Below are positions 44,401 to 51,414 of a stretch of DNA of 64,000 nt, piece after piece. Under the pieces are notes generated by a model. The model was not told where the DNA came from. It made no database searches and saw only the letters and a program-made list of their open reading frames with translations. This DNA comes from Desulfacinum hydrothermale DSM 13146 (GTDB lineage: Bacteria; Desulfobacterota; Syntrophobacteria; Syntrophobacterales; DSM-9756), in contig NZ_FWXF01000001.1 in the NCBI RefSeq assembly GCF_900176285.1, positions 375,987 through 439,986 on the forward strand, given 5' to 3'. Every line of letters begins with the position of its first letter. Within the stretch, counting starts at the first letter, position 1. Position numbers and translations under genes: made by a program.

Positions 44401-45116
44401 ATCTGGCCGGTGTGCAGATCGGCGGGCCGTCAGGGGCCATCTTGTCGTTGACCGGGCCTCGGGCCTACCTCCTCCACACACCCTTGGATTTCGACACGTT
44501 CAGCGAGGCGGGGGCCATGCTGGGCTCAGGCGGCCTGGTCTTCATCGGCGATGACGATGACGTGGTGCGCCTGGCCCGCCATTTCACCGATTGGCTCAGG
44601 GAGGAGTCGTGCGGCCAGTGCCCGGCGTGCTTTAGGGGAACGGAGGCCTTGGGGCGTGCCTTGGACAGGATCCTTTTCGGAGTGGGGACGGCGGACGACA
44701 TCCATCGGCTGTGGGCCCTGGGTGATATGATTCAGGCGGGAAGCCAGTGCGGGCTGGGAACAACGGCAGCCAATCCGGTGACCAGCGCCCTGCGCTTCTT
44801 CCCGGCCGCCTTTCTCCATTACCTGTTGGCCAACCCGGAAATGGACCTTCGGAGTCTTTTCGAGTGCCTGGAGGCGCTGCGGCTGCTCACCCGCCAGGAC
44901 GTGATGCGGGGGGCGGGCAGAAGCCGCCAGGTGGTGGGCCAGAGCTTTACGCTCCGGCGGCATTTGGCCCGCTTTCTGGTGGAGGAGCTGGAACGGATGG
45001 ACCGCTGGCGACCGAGCTGGGAAAAGAGAACGGAGCGCTTCCTGGAGCTCCTGGGCCTGTCGCGATGGGAGGCGGGGGAGAGGGAAGTGAGCTGCCAGTG
45101 GACCGAAGCGGCTTGA
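41454..45116 (+). CDS. Giant NuoE-NuoF fusion, NAD(P)H-interacting flavoprotein
   Basis: The 1220-residue soluble protein starts with about 350 unassigned residues. A NuoE-like thioredoxin-fold [2Fe-2S] domain follows, with Cys412, Cys417, Cys452 and Cys456 (VCKGTAC and DCFGVC). A bridging domain spans about 490-690. The NuoF-like module (about 695-1130) shows GRGGAGFPTGKKW (FMN), GAGAFVAGEKRAI (NAD(P) loop, residues 872-884) and the N3 [4Fe-4S] ligands CGQCPAC at 1053-1059 and Cys1099. These modules pass electrons between NAD(P)H and iron-sulfur centres in complex I, bifurcating hydrogenases and formate dehydrogenases. No complex I membrane genes are near. In the NAD loop the usual GEET is GEKR. 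The ATG at 41454 has GGGGGAG upstream; the frame is open 30 codons earlier. Confidence 0.88.
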   Translation: MEDVRPLNPSVHPDPDWFLQRVRQGLACRGHVRDTRIPESLAGLAGVVSVLRAVVDEVRVLLGEDGEKTQGFVQSVRERKEDPWGRDPEGHWADFLTCALARTDWRERDVVEMAVSYLHSIRDRLSPALVHSLADYEALSRGRGGERDRVMAGLIGESRGCLGGLLYAYGKLEESAAAQPFHASQLARLCRLMAWMLGCGETMGPGPETLNEADDEDLWRWMQKLLDAAWAERGLPFPIKDLEKASLYLLERFPASSPHHGHFVRYLLEEDAAYRRILRTFYAPGEVRRQAFRDEVARFNRLPEHAAHRVVYDPEEEEPLVRALFFRPDVVDCFVARERAKELYRALPGLEPRAYLPRVLHETQSLFGYVTPEACERITQCLRLDMDDVIRAVASFKQYGADPSGDILIYVCKGTACFLRGQPRLSRRLGREIGAGREQIGSHGIQYVEMDCFGVCHLAPVIRAGGRFYGNQREEDIPALVKRLVTGPDYDNRRVFIQRLLEKLLSEHRSEPVGELTVSRVGMVSKEEARGQLPLSAWREEFRGRALLLDGIGRVFVAAADTEDTSERFLGRLVEEAVCFRYDAPWQQCAYGAVLPDAHGMVRAWVNVPELWEESFLESTVRPMVEVHDGRVILKADSERFVLGERKDHVLLVESEEHYVMVVLEDDAATASVSAPSPREEKGREAGGFPAGQDRVVLDFARKGRPEDMEDYMAAGGYETVFRVLGSGGEEPWPPERIVEEVSAARLRGRGGAGFPTGKKWEAVRRAVCRVDESDGNKDCVKLIVANGDEGDPGAFMDRTLIEEKPHQVLEGMILAAIAVGARYGVIYVRKEYEDAVRSLENALFQARRKGLLGRNVLGVPGLDFDVEIRLGAGAFVAGEKRAIMRAIEGKPAEPTINAPSNTVRGLWGKPTLLNNVETFANIPVILSGGSRWYASLGTARSGGTKIFSVAGIVKRTGLVEVRFGRTLADVIEICGGIQEGKHLAGVQIGGPSGAILSLTGPRAYLLHTPLDFDTFSEAGAMLGSGGLVFIGDDDDVVRLARHFTDWLREESCGQCPACFRGTEALGRALDRILFGVGTADDIHRLWALGDMIQAGSQCGLGTTAANPVTSALRFFPAAFLHYLLANPEMDLRSLFECLEALRLLTRQDVMRGAGRSRQVVGQSFTLRRHLARFLVEELERMDRWRPSWEKRTERFLELLGLSRWEAGEREVSCQWTEAA

Positions 45117-45263
45117 GGCAGAGGCGGGCTCGGGATCCTGGGACCCCGGGACGTCCCCGCTGGACAGACGATGTGAGGTGGAAGACTCGCCCCGGCTGAG
45201 ATGACCAAACGGTCCCCAAGCATCGCGAATCACGCGTTTCGGTTACGGATGAGGGAGGCGACC

Positions 45264-45833
45264 ATGAGCGAAAAGGAAAGAGGCTATCTCGACGCTTTTC
45301 GACGGGTGGTGCGAGTGGTGAGCGCCACCCTGGACGTGGGGGAGGTGCTGGACCTTCTGGTGCGTACCCTGCCCCAGGTGCTGGATGTGAAGGCCTGTGC
45401 CGTTCGGTTGTTGGATCCCAAGAAGAGGACGCTGGAGCTGGTGGCGTCCCAGGGGTTGAGTGAGGCCTATGTGAACAAGGGGGCGGTGGACGCAGACCAA
45501 AGCATCGCCGAGGCCATGGAAGGAAAGATCGTGGTGGTTCGAGACGCCGCCACCGACTCCCGGGTCCAATACGCAGAAGCGGCCAAGGCCGAAGGAATCT
45601 CAGGTATCTGCTCCGTCCCCCTGGCGGTCAAAGGGCGGATCATCGGCGTGCTGCGCCTCTATACGGCCGAAGCCAGGGATTTCGACCAGGAGGAGATCCA
45701 CTTTGCCGAGGCCCTGGGAGAACTGGCCGCCATCGCCATCGAAAACGCCCGGATGTATGAGCGCCTGAAAAAGGACTATGAAGAGGTCATGGCCGATGTC
45801 TTTCGGTTCGTGGGTTATCGGAGAAGCCTGTAA
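45264..45833 (+). CDS. GAF-domain protein
   Basis: The 189-residue protein is essentially one GAF domain (about residues 30-170) with a short coiled N-terminus and no output domain. Family features are VLDVKACAVRLLDPKKRTLELVAS and ISGICSVPLAVKGRIIGVLRLY. It could sense a small ligand or redox state and act on a partner. The ATG at 45264 has GGGAGG upstream; the frame is open 21 codons earlier. It lies 147 bases past the NuoEF fusion and may be co-transcribed. A close paralogue is at 59672-60235. The 288-bp gap after it, to 46121, is AT-richer and holds no feature I could support. Confidence 0.8.
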   Translation: MSEKERGYLDAFRRVVRVVSATLDVGEVLDLLVRTLPQVLDVKACAVRLLDPKKRTLELVASQGLSEAYVNKGAVDADQSIAEAMEGKIVVVRDAATDSRVQYAEAAKAEGISGICSVPLAVKGRIIGVLRLYTAEARDFDQEEIHFAEALGELAAIAIENARMYERLKKDYEEVMADVFRFVGYRRSL

Positions 45834-46121
45834 CGGGTGGGCCCCGGGACGCTGCACTCAACAAACGGCTGGAGATGGCACGGCGTCTTGAAGACGCGGG
45901 AGCGCGAAAAAAGGGCCACGGGACGGGGAGCAGGCCAAGGCCTCTTGAAAGTCCGATGTCAATGCCGATGCAAGATGATGTCGCAATTCCCAGCAATGTG
46001 GTCGAGATAAAATCTTGAAATGACAAAAACTATTAAAGGATTTGGCCGGATCGACCGAATTAAGAAGACAGGATAGGGTGCTTTGTGCTTTTGGCAATCG
46101 GCGAAGGAGAAAGTGGTGGCC

Positions 46122-47168
46122 ATGGCCGGCAAAACCGAGGCGTTGAATCTGGCGGACCGATTGGAGATCGGCAAGGTCCAGGCGCGATCCCTTCCCACTG
46201 ATCTGAATCTGCGCGAATTGGGATACGTACCTTTTCGGCTGGACTACCTCTTTTCCGAGTTTCATGTGCCGTGTGCTCTCTATGTGCCGGTGCTGGTCCA
46301 AGGGGAAGAGTCCCCCACCTTTGTGAAGGTGCTGGAACGGGGCCAGATGTTTTCCGAGGATTGGCGTTGGAGGCTTTCGGAAGAGCAGATCACCGTCCTC
46401 TATGCGGAAGAAGCAGACCTGGTGGCCATCGGCAGCTACTTTCGAGAGTCCCTGGAGGCGGCGCTGGAGGATGCGTGGGTGAGCGTGGAGGATCAGGCCC
46501 GGATGCTGCGGGCGCACGGCGCCTTCCTGGCGGAAAGCATCTTCGGCGACCCGTACCACCCGGACGTCCATGAGTCTGCGGCTTGGTGGACGGGTGCCGC
46601 GTCCCGCTTCATGGCCCAGAAGACCCCGGGGGCGTCGGTGCTTTATCGCCTCTTTTCCCGGCGCTATCAGGTCTATACCCACTGTGTGCAGGTGGCGCTG
46701 CTGGTCATGGCCGTGTGCCGGGCCATGGGGTGGCGGAGCCGGGATATTCGGGATGCCGGCACGGCCGCCCTCTACCATGACATTGGGAAGGCCTGGGTCG
46801 ACTCCCGCATTCTCAACAAGCCGGGTTCCCTCACCCGGGAAGAGTTGGAACACATTCACCGCCATCCCCTGCAGGCCCATGAACACTTGAAAAGGATGGG
46901 GTGGATGAATGCCAATCAGCTGGAAGGCGTCTTGTCCCACCACGAGTCCATGGACGGAACGGGCTATCCCCACGGACTCAAGGGCAAGCACATTCACCCC
47001 TACGCCCGCGTGATCCACGTGGTGGACTGCTTCGATGCCATCACCACGGACCGTCCTTATCGACTGCGCACCTCTCCCTACAAAGCCTTGAGGATCATGC
47101 TCAATGAGATGAGGCTTTCCTTCGATCACCACATTCTGTATAAGTACATTCAATTCCTTGGTTCGTGA
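46122..47168 (+). CDS. HD-GYP domain protein
   Basis: The 348-residue protein likely hydrolyses cyclic di-GMP. The C-terminal HD-GYP domain (about 180-345) has the metal-binding HD pair in LYHDIGKAWVD (219-223), HHESMDGTGYPHGL (273-286, containing the GYP triad) and HVVDCFDAITTDRPYR. The N-terminal 170 residues resemble the unassigned sensory region of PilZ-like or DUF3391-type proteins (RELGYVPFRLDYLFSEFHVP) but I cannot name it. I take the ATG at 46122; a GTG at 46116 is better spaced from AAGGAG and is a real alternative. It is followed directly by a strong terminator. Confidence 0.87.
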   Translation: MAGKTEALNLADRLEIGKVQARSLPTDLNLRELGYVPFRLDYLFSEFHVPCALYVPVLVQGEESPTFVKVLERGQMFSEDWRWRLSEEQITVLYAEEADLVAIGSYFRESLEAALEDAWVSVEDQARMLRAHGAFLAESIFGDPYHPDVHESAAWWTGAASRFMAQKTPGASVLYRLFSRRYQVYTHCVQVALLVMAVCRAMGWRSRDIRDAGTAALYHDIGKAWVDSRILNKPGSLTREELEHIHRHPLQAHEHLKRMGWMNANQLEGVLSHHESMDGTGYPHGLKGKHIHPYARVIHVVDCFDAITTDRPYRLRTSPYKALRIMLNEMRLSFDHHILYKYIQFLGS

Positions 47169-47172
47169 CCAC

Positions 47173-47204
47173 AGCCGGCACGGCCTGGCCGCCGGCTTTT
47201 TTTT
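47173..47204 (+). terminator. Rho-independent terminator after the HD-GYP gene
   Basis: A 7-bp stem AGCCGGC/GCCGGCT with an 11-base loop is followed by eight Ts. It begins four bases past the HD-GYP stop and ends 28 bases before the citramalate synthase start. Confidence 0.88.
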
Positions 47205-47232
47205 CACCACAGGCAGGAGGGGCAGGTGCGTG

Positions 47233-48831
47233 ATGAGGCGTGTGAGTATCTATGACACCACCTTACGGGATGGCACCCAGGCGGAGGATTTCAACTTGTC
47301 TTTGGCGGACAAGATCCGCGTGGCCCTGAAGCTGGACGACTTGGGAATCGACTATATCGAAGGAGGGTGGCCGGGTTCCAATCCCAAGGATCAGGGCTTC
47401 TTTGAGGAGATCCGAAATTATGAATTGAAGCATGCCAAGATCACCGCCTTTGGGGCTACGCATCATCCCGGTACACGGCCGGAAAAGGACGCCAATCTGC
47501 GGGCCCTTTTGGACGCCAAAACCAGGGTCATCACCCTTTTCGGAAAGAGCTGGACGATTCACGTCAAAGACGCTCTCAAGATCAGCCTGGAACGAAACCT
47601 GGAGCTCATCCGCGACAGCCTGGCCTATCTGAGGCCCCATGTGGAAACGCTCTTTTATGATGCCGAACACTTCTTCGATGGTTTTCGGGCGGATCCCGAC
47701 TACGCCCTGGCCACACTGGAAAAGGCCGTGGAGGGCGGGGCCGAATGCCTCATCCTGTGTGACACCAACGGGGGCAACCTGCCGTCCTTCATCGAGGAAG
47801 CCATGCGGGCAGTGCAGCAGCGGTTTCCCCATGTGCCGCTGGGCATCCATGCGCACAACGATTCGGACGTGGCGGTGGCCAATTCCTTGAAGGCCGTGGA
47901 GATGGGCGCCGTGCAGGTGCAAGGGACCTTCAACGGTGTGGGGGAACGCTGCGGGAACGCCAACCTGTGTTCCATTATCCCCAATTTGTGTTTGAAGATG
48001 AACGTGGCCTGCCTGGAGCCCGATCGGGTGAAGAAATTGAGGTCGGTCAGCCGGTTCATCCTGGAGCTGGCCAACATGCCCCCCAACCGGTATCAGCCTT
48101 ACGTGGGGCGAAGCGCTTTCGCTCACAAAGGGGGCGTCCACATCGCTGCCGTGGAACGCAATCCGGCCACCTACGAGCACATCAATCCGGAACAGGTGGG
48201 CAACCGGCGCCGCTTTCTCATCTCGGAAGTGTCCGGTAAGGCGGCGGTGCGTTACAAGGCCGACGAGTACGGCATCCCTCTTTCTTCCACGGATCCGGTG
48301 GCTCTGGAGGTTCTCAAGCAAATCAAGGAACTGGAATACCAGGGTTACCAGTTCGAGGCGGCGGAAGCCAGCTTTGAGCTGCTTCTCAACCGGGCCATGG
48401 GTCGGTACAAGCGTTACTTTGAGCTCATCGGCTTCCGGGTGGTGGATCAGAAGATGAGCGAAGACGAGGAGCCGGTTTCCGAGGCCACCATTCGGGTGCG
48501 TGTGGGAGGCCAGGAAGAACACACGGCCGCGCTGGGACATGGCCCCGTCAATGCGTTGGACAACGCCTTGAGAAAGGCGCTGGAAAAATTCTACCCCGAA
48601 CTCAAGGGCGTGGAATTGAGCGATTACAAGGTGCGGGTGTTGCCCGGCAAGGAGGGAACCGCCTCCAAGGTGCGCGTGCTCATCGAGTCCTTCGACGGAA
48701 AGGAACATTGGGGAACAGTGGGGGTTTCCCACGATATCCTGGAGGCGAGCTGGCAGGCCCTGGTGGACAGCATCAACTACAAGATGTACATGAGTGAACA
48801 GGGGAAGGGCAAAGGCCGCAACGGATCATGA
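47233..48831 (+). CDS. cimA: Citramalate synthase
   Basis: The 532-residue enzyme condenses pyruvate and acetyl-CoA to (R)-citramalate, the first step of the threonine-independent route to isoleucine. The HMGL-like barrel starts SIYDTTLRDGTQAEDFNLSL, the mark of the CimA type that is distinct from LeuA. GIHAHNDSDVAVANSLKAV holds the metal-binding His-x-His, and QGTFNGVGERCGNANL the downstream conserved loop. The C-terminal 150 residues form the allosteric LeuA-dimer domain, so feedback by isoleucine or leucine is likely from the family. Start at the ATG at 47233; AGGAGG lies upstream. A terminator just ahead leaves little room for a promoter. Confidence 0.92.
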   Translation: MRRVSIYDTTLRDGTQAEDFNLSLADKIRVALKLDDLGIDYIEGGWPGSNPKDQGFFEEIRNYELKHAKITAFGATHHPGTRPEKDANLRALLDAKTRVITLFGKSWTIHVKDALKISLERNLELIRDSLAYLRPHVETLFYDAEHFFDGFRADPDYALATLEKAVEGGAECLILCDTNGGNLPSFIEEAMRAVQQRFPHVPLGIHAHNDSDVAVANSLKAVEMGAVQVQGTFNGVGERCGNANLCSIIPNLCLKMNVACLEPDRVKKLRSVSRFILELANMPPNRYQPYVGRSAFAHKGGVHIAAVERNPATYEHINPEQVGNRRRFLISEVSGKAAVRYKADEYGIPLSSTDPVALEVLKQIKELEYQGYQFEAAEASFELLLNRAMGRYKRYFELIGFRVVDQKMSEDEEPVSEATIRVRVGGQEEHTAALGHGPVNALDNALRKALEKFYPELKGVELSDYKVRVLPGKEGTASKVRVLIESFDGKEHWGTVGVSHDILEASWQALVDSINYKMYMSEQGKGKGRNGS

Positions 48832-48832
48832 C

Positions 48833-48858
48833 GGTGCCGGGCGTTCCGCCCGGGCACC
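48833..48858 (+). terminator. Hairpin directly after cimA
   Basis: GGTGCCGGGCG paired with CGCCCGGGCACC (one bulged G, 3-base loop) begins two bases after the cimA stop. There is no T run, so it may act as a 3' RNA-stability structure or a factor-assisted terminator. Confidence 0.45.
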
Positions 48859-49067
48859 CAAGTTCCCCCCGGAAATCAAAAGCAATCTGCTTTCACATCA
48901 AGGGACTGCGGGAGAGTCTCCGGTCGTCCCATGGGCCGACGGGTCCTGCCGCGCGCTTCGTGGGACCCTGGGGGCCCTTTTCTGCAGGTCTCAGGCCCCT
49001 CGGCTCCGAATGGAATGGAAATGTCCCGGCGTCTTGAGCCGAAGAGCCAGTCTCGGACAATTCCCAT

Positions 49068-49287
49068 GAGCCTGTCTGAGAACGCCCAAGTTGCTCCCTT
49101 CTTGTTCGGACGGAGGGTTGGGGCTACCGGGTCCGTGTTGCCGGCCTGGCCTTGCAGCAGTAAGGGCGTGTCCCAAACCCGCCCCTACAGGGCTGCCTGA
49201 GCGCTCAAAAAACACCGCAGGCCCAGTGGAATTTTAACAGGTCAGAAAGCCCCAAAAGGCTCACAGGGTCTTGCCAGACAAGCTCTT
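49068..49287 (+). repeat. Dispersed intergenic repeat, copy near 49.1 kb
   Basis: This 220-bp copy has end sequences GAGCCTGTCTGAGAA at the left and TTGCCAGACAAGCTCTT at the right, which are imperfect inverted repeats. Between them are GCCCAAGTTGCTCCCTTCTT, CGGACGGAGGGTTGGGGCTA and TTTTAACAGGTCAGAAAG, all shared with other copies. It is the copy whose two ends are best preserved in this long form. Confidence 0.72.
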
Positions 49288-49864
49288 AATTGATCAGGCT
49301 TTGGGTTGGGGCGGGGAGGCGTCCTCTCTGAAATGGCCACGGTGTCCCCCAGTCCCCTGGATGATCCGGCTCTGTGAGCAGTAATGCTTCGGAGAGTGAA
49401 TCGGTTTAGCCACCCAAGGGCGTTGGCCGATTTCGACTGAGAGTCTATTGCCTGGCCGGGTATGGTCCAAGCTGGTAACTTCATTATGGGCCTTCGCGCC
49501 ACGGATAGACAAACCATGGGGTTCCAGGAAGCCTATGGTCGTGCCGGGTGGTCCTCCTCACCCTCTCCCCCGCGCGGAACAGCTTGTGCCGGCAAGCGAG
49601 CAGAGTCTCGGGAGGAAAGGCAGCCGACTAGGGGAGCAGTTCGGGGTTAGGCCTGTCGGCCGATAAAGCTTGTGCATGAGCAATCTCTGACAGAATCCCC
49701 CATATATTAACAGCATTAGGGGGGCGCAGGTCTCCACCCAGGATCCTCGACCTGGCACCCAGCTTCGGCGGCTGTGCCGCGTTGGATGCAGGATACGTTG
49801 CTGCCGAACCGAACCGGGTGCGCCGTGTCGCAATGATCCCCGGTCAGGTCAAATGGGGCCCGCT
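49288..49864. other. Unexplained 577-bp intergenic stretch
   Basis: Between the repeat and the phosphatase gene I see no gene, RNA, repeat or transposase remnant. Short open frames exist on both strands but have no family resemblance or ribosome site. One AT-rich patch (49699-49715, CCATATATTAACAGCAT) is flanked by CCCC and GGGG runs. Confidence 0.4.
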
Positions 49865-50998
49865 TCAGGTCCCGGTGGTTTTCAGGAACCCGAAATAGTC
49901 CTGGATGAATTTGCCTGAAACCACGTGAGGAAGGGGAAAAAGAAGGCTCCGTCCCTCGATGAACACGCCGTTCAACGCGAAGAACAGATCCTGGGAAATC
50001 CGGTAGAGGAGCGTTCTGCTTTGGGCCGGAGATAGCCCCTCGGCCGGGTTCAAGTTTTCACCCCGGTTGGCATCTTCCAGCCCGAAGAGGCGGCAGGCCA
50101 ACGGCCGATGATCGAAGAGGATGCAACGATCCTCCACACTCAAAGGGCAGCGGTATGCGTCTTCATTCGGTCCAGGTGGGGCCGGAACTCCGTATTCAGT
50201 CGCCTCCGGGGCGGCTGCCGGGATTAGACCCCGGGCGTTATCGGTCGACTTTACGGGTCCGGAGGAAAACCGCCGACTGCATTCGACCGCGCGCTCGACT
50301 GCGGCCAGTCGCTGTTCCCTGGTGAGAACCTTGTTCATGGTGTGACTCAGGTAGGCCGCCTCGATGAATTGGAGAAACAACAGGCGACCGCAGCAGGTTG
50401 CCGTTTCGGTTCCGCATACCAGAAGGCCCGGAGAACGCTCGGCTTGTCTGCGGAAGGTGACGTCCGCCTGTCGGGCCAGTTCCCGGTAGTCGGCGAAGTA
50501 GGGCGCCAGGTCCAGCACGTGCTTTCCTTCCAGGGAGGGTTCCCGGACGGTGAGCTGCTTTTCCTGCTTGCCGACCTTTCGAAGCATTCGCCACTGGCTG
50601 AAACTGGTGGGGCTGGAACGGATCTGCTTCAAGCGTTTCTTGGCCGATTTGATCCCGAAGCCGCAACGCAGCAGGTACGAGGTCACAAAGGTACCGGTGC
50701 GGCCGATCCCGAAACGGCAGTGGACCAACACCTTTTTGCCCAGATAAACGGATTCATCCAGCCAGTCCAGGGCCTTTTCCAGTTCCGCCAGGTCCGGTGC
50801 CCGTTCATCGGGGATCGGTAAATAGTACACCTCGAAGCCATGCCCTTCTTCCAATTCGTGCAGATCGCAATATTCCCCGCACAGGTTGACAATGGCGGTG
50901 ATCCCCTGAGCCCGGATTTCATCCAGGTGACGGTAGCTCATGGGCGCGTGGCCCACCGCCAACTGATCGGTGATCCAGCGAATTTCATAATCGGACAT
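49865..50998 (-). CDS. Dual-specificity phosphatase fused to a Cys-rich (YkgJ-like) domain
   Basis: The 377-residue protein has an N-terminal Tyr/dual-specificity phosphatase domain (about 1-145) with the catalytic loop VHCRFGIGRTG (Cys94 nucleophile, Arg100). Its C-terminal part (about 185-350) carries Cys195, Cys202, Cys203, Cys284, Cys292 and Cys302. The spacing (ending DRCILFDHRPLACRLF) resembles YkgJ-type metal- or cluster-binding proteins. The ATG at 50998 is used; a GTG at 51019 would add seven residues. It is the last gene of a five-gene phospho-signalling operon, 24 bases after the response regulator, so its substrate may be a phosphoprotein of that operon. That is inference. Confidence 0.78.
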   Translation of the reverse strand: MSDYEIRWITDQLAVGHAPMSYRHLDEIRAQGITAIVNLCGEYCDLHELEEGHGFEVYYLPIPDERAPDLAELEKALDWLDESVYLGKKVLVHCRFGIGRTGTFVTSYLLRCGFGIKSAKKRLKQIRSSPTSFSQWRMLRKVGKQEKQLTVREPSLEGKHVLDLAPYFADYRELARQADVTFRRQAERSPGLLVCGTETATCCGRLLFLQFIEAAYLSHTMNKVLTREQRLAAVERAVECSRRFSSGPVKSTDNARGLIPAAAPEATEYGVPAPPGPNEDAYRCPLSVEDRCILFDHRPLACRLFGLEDANRGENLNPAEGLSPAQSRTLLYRISQDLFFALNGVFIEGRSLLFPLPHVVSGKFIQDYFGFLKTTGT

Positions 50999-51022
50999 GT
51001 TCGGATCCCTGTCGGGCACGGT

Positions 51023-51403
51023 TCATTCAGCGGGCGCCTCGCCGAGAGTGGCGAGCAGCGCGGCAACCTTCTGTTCCAGATCGTCTTTTTCGATCGGTTT
51101 CACGCAATATTCCCCGGCTCCCAGTTCCAGCGCCCGACGGGCCGTGTCCAGAGTCGGGTAGCCGGTCAACATCATCACCTGGATCCCGCTGTCGATCTCC
51201 TTGAGGAGGCCCAGTACTTCGATGCCACTCATTTTTTTCAGCTTGATATCGAGGATGGCCAGGTCCACCGGGTTCGACCGGGCATATTGGATTGCATCGT
51301 CTTCGTCGGTGAAAACATGGACGGTATGGCCTTTGCGGGTCAGAATTCTTTGAATCAAACGGCCGGCGTCCAAAACATCGTCGAGTACCAGAATCGTTGC
51401 CAT
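51023..51403 (-). CDS. Single-domain response regulator (CheY-like)
   Basis: The 126-residue protein is a receiver domain only: acidic pair LVLDD at the N-terminus, phospho-acceptor in LAILDIKLKKMSG (near residue 50), Thr in MMLTGYPTL and Lys in YCVKPIEKDD. It has no output domain, so it probably passes phosphate on or regulates by contact. The ATG at 51403 has AAGGA seven bases upstream. The earlier ATG at 51418 overlaps the kinase stop as ATGA and is a credible alternative start. It is the presumed partner of the kinase just upstream. Confidence 0.9.
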   Translation of the reverse strand: MATILVLDDVLDAGRLIQRILTRKGHTVHVFTDEDDAIQYARSNPVDLAILDIKLKKMSGIEVLGLLKEIDSGIQVMMLTGYPTLDTARRALELGAGEYCVKPIEKDDLEQKVAALLATLGEAPAE

Positions 51404-51414
51404 GCTCACATCCT

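Noticed and set aside
29434-45116. Reading the cluster as complex I or as a Bam-type benzoyl-CoA reductase
   Set aside because: NuoE/F modules occur in both, but no complex I membrane subunits, no BamB tungsten protein and no HdrA-like subunit are present, while PFOR modules are.
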